This document shows, in pieces, positions 1 through 28,728 of a stretch of DNA of 64,000 nucleotides. The stretch lies in contig NC_133896.1 of the NCBI RefSeq assembly GCF_964199755.1, forward strand, positions 98,509,549 through 98,573,548, in the 5' to 3' direction. The position numbers were made by a program, and so were the translations under genes. The DNA comes from Larus michahellis. Taxonomy: Eukaryota > Chordata > Aves > Charadriiformes > Laridae. The notes beneath the pieces are model-generated. The model saw only the letters and a program-made list of their open reading frames with translations. It did not search any database and was not told the origin of the DNA. Numbering within the stretch: position 1 is the stretch's first letter; every line of letters begins with the position of its first letter.

Positions 1-920
1 TCAAAGAGATAAAATACAAATCCCTAGGTTTCTATATTACAGGACCACAGGCTGCTGCTTCTATTTCCAACAAAACTTTGGAGTTTTCTGTAGGGCAGAA
101 ATTTCAGTTTAGTCAGCTTTGAGACAGCGCTTGCTTAGAACAATCCAAAAAAAAAAGAGTAACTGAAAACTAAACAGTCTCCCACAGCATGCAAGTCTTG
201 ACACCACCTTTGCAAAAAATGCAACTGCTTTGGTTTGTCCTGTCAATCAGAAGAAAGTTTAATGTACTCTGAACAGCCCAATGCAGAGCCCTGTACACTG
301 TCAAGTAATATCAAAACCACTGTAAGGATGCATATTAGGCACAATCTTAAATGGACATGCTTTCTGAAAGTTAAAAAAAAAAATTAGAAGTCATTACCTC
401 TAATTGTACTTTTAACACACATTGATAAATCATTGGCTTCTTCCTTCTCCAATGCATATCAGTATTCAGAATGTATTTCCTCCACAAAGAAGAACCAGAG
501 GCTTGCTGCTTCATAACTCCAGTCTTTGCTGACAGAGTATCATCAGGAATTGTTTGCTGTGTAGCATGGACTAAGCCAATAGTTTCTCGGCACATCTAGA
601 TTGACTCTTGAGGTAAATAAGTAATAATAAAAATATCATTCCCACCTTAACAACTCTAGTTGTGCCAACCGTAGGTGCATGCAGCTATGCCAATAAAAGA
701 ATTTGGTTGAACTAGATATATGCTGGGTGATGTCACTGCACAGCACTGGTGACTCACAAACCCCCCTCAGCAGTACATGTGTACACAGCAAAGGAAGCGA
801 AGACAAGACAAGCACCTTTTTTTTTTTTTTAACAAACAAAACAAGAAACCAACCCACAGCAATTCCAACATCACCTGGAGAATCAGCATCATTAAAAACT
901 CCATATTAACCATACGAGCA
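1..920. other. Intergenic sequence left of SFT2D2
   Basis: AT-rich single-copy-looking sequence with scattered A/T runs (for example the T-run near 818-831). I see no splice-bounded coding exon, RNA gene or recognisable repeat. It may be the extreme distal part of the SFT2D2 3' UTR if the polyadenylation site proposed near 943 is not the last one. Confidence 0.4.
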
Positions 921-3900
921 TTTAATTTAATGCAATGACAACTTTATTGAAGGCAAAAAACCAGAACTTGTAAGTAAAGATTTCACCTCATTACAGAGCA
1001 AGTTGTAAGTTAGAAGAAAGATGTTTACCAAAGTAGAAATCAGACCATGTAAATACATAGAAAAGGCACAACAAACAGAATCAATAACAGTATAAAACAT
1101 TGTGGAAAATTTTTGAGAGTTTGGGTTTTATTTTACAAAACTATTCCACAGCTGTTAAAAAAAAAAATCTAGTGTTGTCACATTACACTGAGGCACATGG
1201 TTTTAAGAAAAATATACTATTTCTGTGCTTTCTGTCCTACACAGTATTTGCTATGGTTGTAAACATCAGTATTTAAGACAAACGTGTGTTTAAACCTCAT
1301 CCTCCTCCTCAGTTTTGAGAGTCCACAATAGCAACTGTGATCTTACTTTCATTAATATGACTAAGTACCAAAACTAAACTGTTGTCAAAAACTCAGAGGC
1401 TCTTTCAATCTTAGCACACAGCAAAAGGGGATGAACTTCAAGTGCCCACACTGCTCCACAGTTCCCAGAAGACAGTTCCCAGAACAGGAGTTTTGGACTG
1501 CATGTAAGCAACAGTGCCACGAGCCTCCAAATGCACTGCACGCCAGCTGCAAATCAGCCCACAAGCTATGATCGATTCAAGCCTGTCATCCTGCACCTAG
1601 CTGCAGGCTAGCCCACAGCAGTCTCTGCCCTCTCCCCAACTTGCATAATGAGTATCCACACATAAAGCCTAACGCATCATTTTAAAGAAAAAAAAAAAAA
1701 CACACCACCAACGTGATTTCTTGAAAGAATTTCAACTTGGTGCAGAAATTTCTTCTCTGGTTTTTGTAACAGCTCATGAACAACCTTTTTACTGTAAATA
1801 CTAAACAAGATGAAATTGTTCACATCATCACCACAGAACCATCTCAGATAGTACCAGTATTCACAATGGATTTCAAATTTTGCTCTGTTTTATGTGAAGT
1901 AATGAAAAAAAAATACCACATTTTAATGTATAGAATTTCAGTACTTTGGGAACAAATGACTACCACCCTCCCCATTTCCATTTCTGATCCCAAAGTCAGA
2001 TGATCCCAGATATGCACATTTCATAGAACTGTATGCTAAGGCTGCTTGGTTAAAGTTATGTTATCTGTACTGTAAAAGGCAAAAAAGTGTATAGGCAATT
2101 TGATCAACAGTGAGGCTGGGCAAAAAGTGCTTTCTGGTAGAACACCAAATCCTACTGAGATGGGTATCCAACATCATACATTTTTTCAGGAAAGTCAGCC
2201 TTAAGTGTTGTAGGCAACTGAGCAAGGACGTTGGGAAGGAAGGAGCTTTGTGATTTAAAACACAAACATCTCTATTTGAAGTACAGTGCACACAATAAAC
2301 ATTCCTGCCTTGAAGGACATTAAGATAGAAAGCTAGAGAGAGCTTCAGATATGCCCACCATGCTTCCTGCCAAGCAGATAACCAAAGCTGATAAGATCAA
2401 AACTTAGTACAAATTAGTTCTCATGACAAAAAGTGCTATAATGGTATAATCTAAATCAGATTGAAACTGGTCAAGAGAGAACATTAATGCACTACTTTAC
2501 TCCCTGATTACATAAAATCACATAAAATATTTTAACAAAGTGGAAAAATCTTTTGTTGCTAAACTTGGCCTGAATACAACTGCTTATAAGCAAGTAAGAA
2601 TCTGAAGAGTTTTGTTCTGATATAGAAAAGTTATTTTAAATCAAAAACCGCTTGTAAATGAAGCGACAAACCCTGAGCACGTTTCACATATTGGCAAGAA
2701 TATGGTGAGTCTCCTACTGTCTGACCTTCACAGGAACAGAATGCAACAAAGGGCAACATAAACCCTAGCAGCACTCTGGTGATCCTTATGTCTTTGCCAT
2801 CTCTCCTTGGGTTCCCTTCCTTTAAGGGCACAATCGCTTAGCCGTCAAATGAAGATTTGTTCTTCTCTCTTATTGATAAAAGGCTGTGGAGCTGGAATTA
2901 CAACTTTAAAAAGGATAGGAAGGGAAGAAGGAAAAATAATCTCCATTTAAGTTTACCCGCTATGTATTAGTAGTTTCCTAAATTTCGTACTTCTAAGTGG
3001 TTGTGCTCACAGCAGTCAGCTAAACTAGCAGTTAGCTAGTATGCAAGTTGAAAAACTAATATTCAGCATACCCAATTCCAGTGTTCTTCTAGAAGAACTG
3101 CTAGGGAGTCAGGCTTCCACAATCCTGCACAAGCTAGTCAAAGAATAAGCAAAAGACTTTTATCCTTCTAATCTGAAGTATTCATAGAAAAGAACGCCAA
3201 AAGTCAAATTCCATTGTGTTGACTGCTGCTGAGCCTGGAATGATGATCTGAGTTAAGGTAACTTTCCTGGAGAGGGGAAGGAGAAAGAATGTATACAATA
3301 CTTGTAGCATTTTCCAGCAACACCCAGAGATGTTAAAGCTAAAGAAATATTGGAATGTAAAAGGCATTAGGGTTGCACTTCAATTGCCCTTATACAAAGG
3401 AATTCTGTAAACATTATCAAAGTTCTAATAGAAGACTAACACAGGTCCTCTGACACATATTAATTAGGTTTTGAACCCTGATAGAAGAGACACACATCAG
3501 TTTAGATACTTGTCTTAGATCAGTCAGGGAAAAGAAATACCAACATTCTTTAATCCTCCGTCTCTCTTGGGCATTTAACTAATTCTTCCTTTCAAGAACA
3601 GTAATAATCAACCTACTTATTTCACCACTAACTTCCAAATGCTAGGGGGGAGAAAAAAAGCACCACGACATAGCACTTAAACACCATCCTGTATAACTGA
3701 TTCATCCCAACAACGGGGCAATGTTTTCAAGGCAGCATTTTCCATTCAAATGCCTTTGTAACAGTAACCCTAGCCAGCTGGAAACACAGCCTGTTAAAAT
3801 CTCCTTTTCATAGCATCCTCAAAAGGGAGTATTTTTTTTTAGAGGATCCTAACAGCAGGATGGTACTGTGCTTTATAAATTATCAGAAGGACACTTAAGT

Positions 3901-5524
3901 TTAAGATTTTGAATTAACTCAGTTTCTAATAACTTTCCAGAAGCCATAGAATTATTTGGCTTCACTGTGGGCTTATACTTTATCGCCAAGTAGATCTAGG
4001 TTTTTCCTACATTAAAGTCTTTGTGGTACAAGTCAGGGATGCACTTGCCAGGAAAACACAATGCTGTTAAATGATTAAACTCTTGGTAGATGAAGGAAGA
4101 AAGGTTTCAGTTCACACTAAAGTCCACTGGATAATCATCTTCATAGACACTGACTCCAGCAAGACAGTTTTCTAAGGAAGGTGAAAGCAGTTAAACAGTA
4201 TCTCACACAGAAGAAGTAGGAAATTGCGCTCAGATATTAAACAACGGACCACTGCAGTGGTTTGGGAGTAAATGATTATACATAGCTCAGAAGATAAAGA
4301 GAATGAAGAGTGGCCTTGGAATTTAGATACCAGCTGTTCAGCGTTTGTTTGGAGCTGGCAGGTAGATTGTTACATGCTTTCTTCGCTAAGACAGGCAATA
4401 GAAAAATAGTACTTTCTCCTCAAAGCAGAAGTAGATCACTAACATATACAAGAGCTTTAGGAGAAACGAAACTGATCCCACTTACAAAAAAAAAAAAGCT
4501 GGAGTTTTAACTCATTTACAAGTTCAGAAGAAAACGTCTTCTCCCCAGCCCAGACTGCTTAAACAATGGCCCACTTCCACCTTATCAACAGAGTTTGTCC
4601 TTTGAGAAAGGACATACATAAATTCTCTTTTCTTACCTGTCATGCCCTCAGCTTCACACTGCTCCTATGCTACAGCTGAGGGAGAAGAGAAGCACCTTGC
4701 TTCATGTGAAAAGTGTCAGTTTCCTGCCTTGTATGTATTGCCATTAGCTGCAGCCAAGGCAAAGAACTCAGGTTCCTGGCAGATGAAAAATTCTATTAAC
4801 CTTATTTTACAAGTGCTTTTCCAACAGGAACAAGTTTTTACAGATGAAGGTGCTCCTTTCACGTATTTTAAGGAAACACCAGTCTAAACTGAAAATTAAA
4901 TACTTCATTAAAGATGCAAACATTTCATCATTTCATACTTACTCCAAATCAGTCTTTTAAATTAGAATTATGTCTTTCAGAAGTCTCATGAACCTAAAAT
5001 TTTGCAAGAGAGGCAGGAAAAGAAAGAGCACCAAGGTTCCATTTTCCCAGGCAAACAGTGCAAAGATTAAGTGACATTAAAAAAAAAAGAAGAAACAAAC
5101 AAAAAAACAAGTTCTCAATAAGAAACCGGTTGACAACTGATTTCTTTTTCTTGCAAAAGAAAATCCTCTAGACTGGCATAGTCCCATCAGAGTCAAGGTC
5201 TTCATTTTACAGACTTCATATATTACTTTGTTACTTTTGCAAAACCAAACAAATACATGATTTCACATAAGAATTATCATAACGAGTTCTGGAACTCTGC
5301 CCAGTTTTTCTGCCAGACAGAACTTCACTTGATCACAAACACCCTGTCCTGCAGACACCATTGCTTACAAAACCAAGCAATCGCATACATTGGATTTAAC
5401 ACAAGGAGCTTCTAACAAGCTGAAAGGCACATGTTTAAGACAGAAGTAGGAACATACATACACAGTGATCTTAACATAGTTCTACTGTACTTCCTAGAAC
5501 TTTGTGAAGCATCCAGTATTCCTG
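920..5524 (-). other. SFT2D2: SFT2D2 3' untranslated region (candidate extent)
   Basis: Sequence downstream of the SFT2D2 stop codon on the minus strand. No other coding exon is visible here. A canonical AATAAA on the minus strand lies at 943-948 in a TTCAATAAAG context, which suggests cleavage near 920-930 and a 3' UTR of about 4.6 kb. A long 3' UTR is plausible for this gene, but the true end is inferred and earlier sites could also be used. Confidence 0.4.
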
Positions 5525-11846
<6,322 letters not shown>

Positions 11847-12329
11847 GCTGCCCGCCCCGGCCCCCGCCCCGAGCGGCTCTGCCCGCTCACGGCCGGACTG
11901 CCCTGCCCTGCCCTGCCCTTCCCTTCCCCTCCCCTCCTCAGGGACTACCAGTTCCGGCATGCACCGCGCCGACGCAGGCTACCTGCGCTCGGCAGGTAGA
12001 TGAAGGACGGTAGCAACGGCGCGGAGGCCGCCGGGGGTTGTAGTCCGCCGGGCGGGGGAGGCGGGACCGCATCCGGCGGTGCGGGGGAGAAACCAGCTGC
12101 TTCCTGGACCTAACGAGCGGCAAGGGCAGGGATGGAGGTGCCCCCAGCAGCGCTGTGCCGGCCAGCCCTGCCCTCGGAGCGGCTCCGTCTCCTGAGGCGG
12201 TGCCCCGCCGACACGGGTCGGGGGGGAGGTCGGGTGAGGGACGCCGAGGGGAGAAAGGCTCTTGGAAACGGTGTAGTTGGTCCTGTGCTCCCCCCCGGAC
12301 CCCTCTGCCGTCCTGTGACAGCTCTCCTG

Positions 12330-12688
12330 GAGCAGGTGCGACCTTATCGCTCTCTACAACCACCTGAAAGGAGGCTGTAGCGAGGTGGGGGTCGGTCTCT
12401 TCTCCCGAGTAGCAGGCGATAGGACAAGAGGAAGCAGCCTCTGGTTGTGCTAGGGAAGGTTTAGACTGGATATTAGGAAAAAATTTTGCGCTGAAAGGGT
12501 TATTAAGCATTGGAACAGGCTGCCCAGGGAAGTGGTTTGAGTCACCATCCCTGGAGGTATTTAAAAGATGGGTAGACATAGTGCTTAAGAGATATGGCTT
12601 AGTGATGTTTTTTGACTGAGTTAGGTTGATGGTTGGACTGGATGATCTGAAAGTCCCTTCCAACCTCGGCAGTTCTATGATTCTATAA
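12330..12688 (+). mobile_element. CR1 LINE, 5'-truncated 3' end
   Basis: The plus strand carries the typical avian CR1 tail: a GGCTGCCCAGGGAAGTGG core, then a stretch reading 'ccctggaggtatttaaaa', a 'ttggactggatgatct' segment, and the diagnostic end TTCTATGATTCTAT at about 12672-12686. About 360 bp remain, with no coding capacity. The 5' end joins the SFT2D2 CpG island, so the truncation point is approximate. It lies upstream of SFT2D2 in opposite orientation to it. Confidence 0.9.
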
Positions 12689-13200
12689 CTTTAGTACTGC
12701 AAACCTCCCAAATCAGCAAGCTTAGGAAAGATTGGCCTAGCACCAGTTTGCAGGTTCATGTTGCAGAGAGATCATCTTCATAGTAATTTATAGGTTTGTG
12801 TTATTTAACAGACAGCAAACACTCCCGTGTTCCCAGGCACTTCTTACTCTTCCAAGCATACGATAGCTGACATCTGAACTCTCCTCGTAGTTTCAGAAAG
12901 AGAGTCCACTCCCTCCCCACTTTTACTTCTCTTGTTGTATCCTATCTCCTCCCACCACTTTTGAGGCCATTGCTTGGCAATAGGGAAGCTTATAGAAATA
13001 GCAATATAGAATTAATTTTGCTCCCACTACTGTGGCTCTTTCCCTGTTCTAAAAAAGCCTCACCTTATTTTCATAACTAGCCAGAGTGGTCTGATGACAG
13101 GCAAAGGCACATGGATCCAACATCTTACTAGAATGCAAAATTCAGCACTGTGAGTAGTTACTTCAGTTTATTTTGCTCAGATAAAAACAGAACTATAAAA
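12689..13200. other. Intergenic spacer between SFT2D2 and TIPRL
   Basis: Short AT-rich spacer between the CR1 fragment and the proposed end of the TIPRL 3' UTR. I see no gene, RNA or repeat in it. Confidence 0.4.
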
Positions 13201-16059
13201 TGTTTGGTACATTTTATTTAGCGACATACAAGAAGGAATATAAACTGCCACATGTTAAACTTGCCACAAAAGAGCTGGATAATCACCCCACTCCCTCCCC
13301 CTAAGATTATGTATCTGAAGTGGTACTTTTACAAGGAAAAACTTGTACCAGAGCACTTGTGGTACAACAGTTTATACTGCTGCTTCTTGATAATCTGTGT
13401 GGTATTAGAGAGCCACAAAGTGCTCCAACTATTACTTTGTAGTAACCGTAACTTCCTAAACATGTTCTTGTGATTTCACCAACATATGTGTTCCACTTAA
13501 ATGCACTGCACCCAAAATACATGGATACCACATATCTATATATTCAGGATTCAAGTCCATTCGAGACAACTGTATCAACAGGTCACAAATTGGTATGTAT
13601 GATGGACAAGATAAAATACACAGTATAAGCTAAACATGCACAGCACCCTTTCCAATGCTAAGTGTCAATTCTGTGGGCTCCCCCCCGCCGCTATACTTTA
13701 GCCCAGTGGAGCTTAATGTTAGCATTGTTGACCAAACCCAAATCAGTTTTAATTAAAGAATGCAGATATAGCTTCCTTCATGCTAGCACTATATCAGCTC
13801 TCCTCTCAGTCATTAACAGCTTTGAAGTGTGTTTTTATAAGCCTTTTAAGGCATGTAAAATAATACATGTTTAGAATAAAAGAAGTGCCATGATTTACTT
13901 CCACGAGCAAAATCTCTCTTCACCGCCATTTGTTGTTCCCTTCCTTTTCACTCTCCCCCTATCCCTCTATCACTAGAGTGGACGTAAATAATCTCCTATT
14001 AACAAATGAATTTTTGATCACTTCCATGCTGCATTCATTTGCAGCCCTTTCTTCATCCTGACACTGGAAGTGCAGGAAGACGGAAAAAGCCAACAAAATT
14101 TAGGACTCTAATGGAGAATATAGTGGACCTCACCTCTATTTCAAAGCGGCCATAAATTCACTCACCCAGATCATGTCCGGCTGATAATAATTTCTATCAG
14201 AGACTGTTTAATTTCATCTCTCTTCACTCATTTTATCCTATGGACCATAAGATTTTTTGCAGTAACCCCTTCCAAAGGATTCAAAAAATAAGGCTGAAGG
14301 TGTAGTCAGGAAAGATAAAATAGACTAATCAATAACTTTTTACAAAATAATCTTCACAAACCCTCAGTGAGGCACGCATGTATTAACCCTCATTTTTACA
14401 TAGAGGGAACTGAGGGACAGAGAAGTCACTTCCCTGTGGTTAAGAGTAAATCAGTGACACAGGAAAAACTGCAGTTAGTTCCTGCCTTTCGACCTTATGA
14501 TCAATTCATTAGACCAGGCTGCCTCAAATAAAAGTAAAACAAAATGTGTTGTTTGTTTTTATTAAGAAAACAGTCACTTAGATGGCAGTAGACTTTTTCC
14601 TAAAAACCTCAGGGTCTTCTCTAAGTGAAAACCATTTAACCTGGTTAAATACCAGGTTTTGTGGTGGATTGTCTGTATTAAGCCATGTAGTGTGGAATAT
14701 GATTTTTAACAAAAAGCTCCAAGACGTCAGAATGTGTACATATTCTTATCTGCCATCACCTTAAATTGCAAAGCCTGCTTTTCGCCAGTCATTTGCTTCT
14801 TGCACTTCATTGAGCGTGAGCAGTAAACCTAGACAAGTCTATTTAGCTCCCCCAGGCTTAGGCCAAACCATTCACATAATTTAGGCTTTCCAAAAGCAAT
14901 ACAAATATTTAATCTACAAAGTGTTGAGATAAACCCATGACTATACATGTGATCGCACTTCTATTAATAGCAGAACTTAAAGAATTTTAAAAATAAACCA
15001 AAATGACGTAGCCGGAACACATGTTAGCATCCTTCTAAGGCTATATTGGATCTTGTTTCTCAAACTGCAAATACCAGCATCCTTTAGGCTTTAGAGACTA
15101 AACATCCCTCTCTTTCCCAGCCATAAGCCACTCTGCAATTTAGCAGTGTCGCTCTCAGGGCAGTATAACCATCATACACAGGCACCATCCGATACGTCCA
15201 ACAAAAGGTCAATACAGTACAACACATTTCCAATATAGTATGTGACCGTAGCAGCATAAAGACCCCAAGTCATAGTCTCCAGAACTGCCTAGACAAATCT
15301 GGCTGATATCAGATTAAACTAGTATTTGTGAAGAGACTTACCAGTGTGTGTGTGTCAGCCTCCAGCATTGTCCTGCTCTGGAGTTAATGCCTCACAAATA
15401 AGGTAATTTTACCTTTATATAGTGTCAAACAAATACAATTTTTTTTTCTTCTGCTCCTTAAACGTATCCTCAGATGAAATGAATATTCTTAAATTAGAGT
15501 CTGGATCAGAGACTCCAAAAAGTAATTAAGTTGGTTATCAGCCCACAGTAGGGGAAGCCAAGCAAAATGTGTCATTTAGGATTGACAGCTCAAAATAAAT
15601 GCAGAGGAAAAATCTATTTTTTTTATTTTATTTTTTTTTACTGTGGATGATTTCTCAATAAAAATAAAATCATGCCAATGTTATGACTCCAGTAGTCTCT
15701 TAGTATCTGAAGCAGCAATAACAAAATCTTCATAGAAGTGTTTGTGGTGGAGGGTCCGTACAATACTCCTGCCTAACTGGTGAACTAACCAGAACCCAGA
15801 CTCTTTAATCGTGAGAGTCTTTCTCCAATGATGTTGAAGACTGTAACTCACCACCAGTCTATCATTAACTCCAGATACAGGTTAAAAAAACAAAGAAACA
15901 AAAAACACAATTAGCAAAACCTGCTTGAAATGTTTTCTCTCAGGGCTACAGAAAAATTAGCCAAATTCTTTATTCCACTCATAGTGAAACCGCCCCCCAT
16001 GGCAATGGTTACATGATCACATTATCTCCAGTGTACTTCAAGTCCATATAAAGTCACAT
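13195..16059 (-). other. TIPRL: TIPRL 3' untranslated region (candidate extent)
   Basis: Downstream of the TIPRL stop codon on the minus strand. Several AATAAA hexamers occur. One overlaps the stop codon itself (16059-16064), others lie in the A/T-rich tract near 15617-15645, and the most distal clear one is at 13213-13218. The distal site would give a 3' UTR of about 2.85 kb. The region contains an ancient MIR/L3-like relic at about 14341-14528. Extent is inferred. Confidence 0.4.
14341..14528 (-). repeat. Ancient MIR/L3-type retroposon relic
   Basis: Read on the plus strand, this is the reverse complement of a MIR/L3-like body. A 'cctca..ttttacatagagg-aactgagg-acagagaagt' stretch is followed by a degraded 'cagtgacacagga' part and an 'attagaccaggctgcctc' end, in the order expected for that family. 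It is diverged, so the subfamily (MIR, AmnSINE-like or L3) cannot be set by eye. It sits in the TIPRL 3' UTR region in the same orientation as the gene. Confidence 0.55.
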
Positions 16060-25625
<9,566 letters not shown>

Positions 25626-26399
25626 GGCGGAGGCGAGGGGAAAGGCCCCGCCGAGGAGAAGCTAAGAGGCGCCAGGGGAGCTCGCCTCTCCACCTCCGCC
25701 CGTACAGCCCTAACGGTAGCAACGGCGCCGCCGGAACCGTCGCCTCAAGGGACTTCCGCTTCCGGGGAAGCTCTGTGCGGCGGCAGGACGTGACGTGAGG
25801 CGGGGTGGGAGGTGCTCGCGGTGGTGGGCTCTGGGCACCGCTGCGCCCCCGGACCCGTCGTGCTGCGTGGGGGGAGCTGGGTGCCTCTTCCCGCCCGCCG
25901 CGGGAGAGGGGCGTCCCCGGTCTCCTCTGCGCGAAGGGGCAGCGAGCTCACCCGAGGGAACCGAGCTGCAGCAGCCGGTGCAAACTGTGCATGCGCCCGG
26001 CGGGCATTCGTGTCTCCAGCCGCATTCCCGGCGCCCAGCCCGAGGGGCGGCTCCGTCCCTGCCGCGGGGGCCGCATGTCCGTGCCCCGAGGCAGGAGTCC
26101 TGCGGCGGGGTTCGCCGAGGGAGGGGTGGGAGCGGTCATGGGGAGCTCTGCAGCCCCGGTGCTCCGGGCCCCTGCTCGGCAAGCATTACCCAGTTCTGAC
26201 ATAACGATACCTTGTGCCACTGCTGGTATTACGGGTGTAGGTGCGTGCTTAAGTGTGGAATCACCTGTGCTGGTTGGGGATCTCCTTGAATGCTTCCCAA
26301 AGGTGGTATTTAAAAAAAAAAAATGTCAAAACGTGATGGCATGGTAAGCTTAAAATCCTGTAGAAAAGCATCGGTAGAACTGGTGGGGAACGACACATA

Positions 26400-27960
26400 A
26401 CTCACTCTTCCAGCAGCGATGGCCGGGCGCTTGTGTTGCCGCCTTGTGCCCCCGGAAGGACAGGCCGACCCCCCGGGAGCTCCCCTCAGCCCCGGGGCAC
26501 GCTGTGGGGTCCGGCTCCTTGCCACAGCCCCGGGGCCAGCCGAGACGGCGGCCGGGGGAACGTGACACCCGTGTCGCGAAAAAGTCCATCTCTTCCACAT
26601 CACGGAGAGCAACCGGAACACAGCGAGCTCCGGTCAGAGACACCATCCCCGGCGCTTAAGGGCCTTGCAAAGATACGGGAAAGATGTGAGTTAGGGATGC
26701 ACAAGCATCCCTGATTAATTATCCTTCACCCTTTATACTGTGTCCGCCTCCAGTTGGGGGGGGGGGGGGGGAGAGAGCCCCTCCCAATATCTTTGGATAA
26801 CATTTTGGGGTCTAGGAAGCCATGAGGGTCTGCCCCTCTCTGCGGCCGCCTTGCACTGGGGCGAGTTGCTTCACCTGATCTGTGTTAAAAATGGATCCCT
26901 CCGTTTCGCTGTGTTTCCAGCTGAGGAGGGCTGCGAGGAGCCCCGGGCAGCACCCGCTGTGCCCTGGGGGCAGGCCGGCGGTGGTCCCCTCCCAGGTCCC
27001 GGCCGTCTTGGGGCCTCCGCACCGCCCCCTCGCTTGGCGGGGGGCGGTGGCGGCGGAGAAAATGGCGGGCGGGGAGGCTGGGGAGGGGGGGTGAGGCAGC
27101 GGGGCGGGCCGGTGGGGGCATGGCCATGGCGGGGGAGGGTCGGGCCGTGGCTCGGGGCCTCTCTGCCGCCGCCGGCGGCTGTGGGGGGTCCGGAGTGCTG
27201 TAACCCGAAACCTCCCGCCCTTGCGGCGGCGGCGGCAGGCGGTGAGTGCGGGATCGGCATCGGCGGCCGGGGCGGGGCGGGCCGGGCCGAGGGAGGGCAG
27301 CGGGAGCGGCGGTGGGACCCGCTGGCCGGGACCAGGGTGTGTGCGTGTGAGGGATGCTCGGGGCGCAGGACCCTTCCCCCGCCCTTTGTTCGGTGACGGA
27401 GGGAGCGAGGGGGCAAAATGGCGACCCCTTTCCTCCATCCTCCCCCTTCCTCCATCCCCCCCTTCCATCCCGTGTCTTCAGCTTGGCAGCGCTGGCTTTG
27501 TGTGTGCCGGGTTGGGATGGAATGGGATGGCCCCCTCCCGTCCCGGGCTGCCCTGCCCTGCCTCGGGAGAGACACCTCTCCCACAGGCCTCCTCCTCCCC
27601 CGGGGTGCCGCGGGGTCGTGAGGGCACGGGGAGCAGCCGGTGTAGGGAGCGGTGTGGGCGGCGGCCCGGTGGGGGTATCCGCCTTCCCAAACCCTGCACG
27701 GAGGCACAAATCGTGGTGAAGGCTGGCAGAGGCGGCCAGGCGCGCTTAGAGAGGAACTCGAGGAGAAACGCTCTCGCAAACAGTCGGCAGGCAGCTTTTT
27801 GCCGGAGGGGAGCTGAGTTCTGTTTGACAAAGCACGGCCCAGTAATGTCTTTAATTATGCTCTTAGGAAAGCGCAGATAAAAATGGAAAAAAGGCGGCTC
27901 GCCAGCCTGACATCGCTGCCGCCCGAGGCCACGGCGCAGAGGGAAGCGATTCTGTGAGTA
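26400..27960 (+). promoter_or_regulatory. GPR161: CpG-island promoter region of GPR161
   Basis: Strongly GC- and CpG-rich DNA with multiple GC boxes (GGGCGGG types, for example near 27105 and 27275). It includes a run of 16 G (26756-26771). A strong candidate 5' splice donor (CAGGCG|GTGAGT) after 27241 could end a non-coding first exon. Transcription start is not resolvable by eye. Confidence 0.55.
27867..27953 (+). other. GPR161: Probable 5' non-coding exon of GPR161 (with uORF start)
   Basis: Bounded by an acceptor (TGCTCTTAG|GAAAGC) and a donor (GCGATTCT|GTGAGTAC). It contains an ATG at 27883 that opens MEKRRLASLTSLPPEATAQR and is still open at the donor. When joined to the next candidate exon (28695-28728) the frame stops at TGA 28714-28716, a 30-codon uORF. 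No transcript was available to confirm use. Confidence 0.45.
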
Positions 27961-28694
27961 CTCCTGGCCCTTGGGGACCGATGGGTGCCCACTGCCACAG
28001 TTAGCCGAGATAACTCTCTTCGAGTTTCTAAAATGCTAATACCAACTTTATATTGATTGGTGGACTCTCTTTGGTTTTCTGGTTTGCATATTTTCATTTT
28101 TTGGTGGGGGGGTTTGTTGGGTGGTTGCTTTTTTTTTTCAGTGGCCTGCAGGTGGGGGAAGGATTGAATGAAGTGGATGGGCATGCCTGTTGGAGGCAGT
28201 GGGGAGAAAGCTGTGAAGGAATTGGGAGAAATACGAGGTTTCGCAAAACAAGGTTATGAGTCAGCAAGGATGGATGCTAACACTGAGAAGTCAGGGGCTA
28301 AAGGTTCTCAAACACTTCTCTAGGGTGACCGTAGCTTAACGCAAGGAAGGGTCTTCCGAACCTCATGTATAGAAGGCCGGTTCCCCCAGTCCTTTGATAT
28401 TGGCAGTGAAATAGAATCACCGCTGTAGCTGAGGTAGTTATGAACATGGAGAAGTGAAGTTAGGAGAGTGCACGCAAAGATCCCTGAGTCTTTGAATGTT
28501 ACTTAGCAACTGTTAAGAAAGAGTCAGCAGGGTATGACTAGCCAGGCATCCACAGACCATCAGCAAATGCTGCATAGGCAGAATACAAGGTAACAATCAG
28601 GATAAACAGGCAGAATTTTTTTTAAAAAGTGACTTTTTTTTTTTATAAAGTGAGAGAAACAAAGACTGATAGTGCCATTCTTGTTTCTTCACAG

Positions 28695-28728
28695 CCAAGA
28701 TGAAGGAACAGAGTGAGATGCACAGCTG
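28695..28728 (+). other. GPR161: Probable 34-nt 5' exon of GPR161
   Basis: A pyrimidine-rich acceptor (TTTCTTCACAG) and a very strong donor (CAGCTG|GTAAGTATG) bound 34 nt. In the receptor frame it carries a TGA at its positions 7-9 and no ATG after it. If this exon is used, receptor translation must begin in the next exon, at 29082. It also has an ATG at 28700 in another frame (see findings). Confidence 0.55.

Noticed and set aside
12132-12380. Small plus-strand frames upstream of SFT2D2, a possible divergent gene
   Set aside because: No splice-bounded coding or motif; the right end is CR1 sequence.
26871-27830. Long open frames on both strands around the GPR161 CpG island (up to 319 aa)
   Set aside because: High GC removes stop codons. 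The predicted proteins are Pro/Gly/Arg/Ala-rich, overlap each other in several frames, and show no motif.
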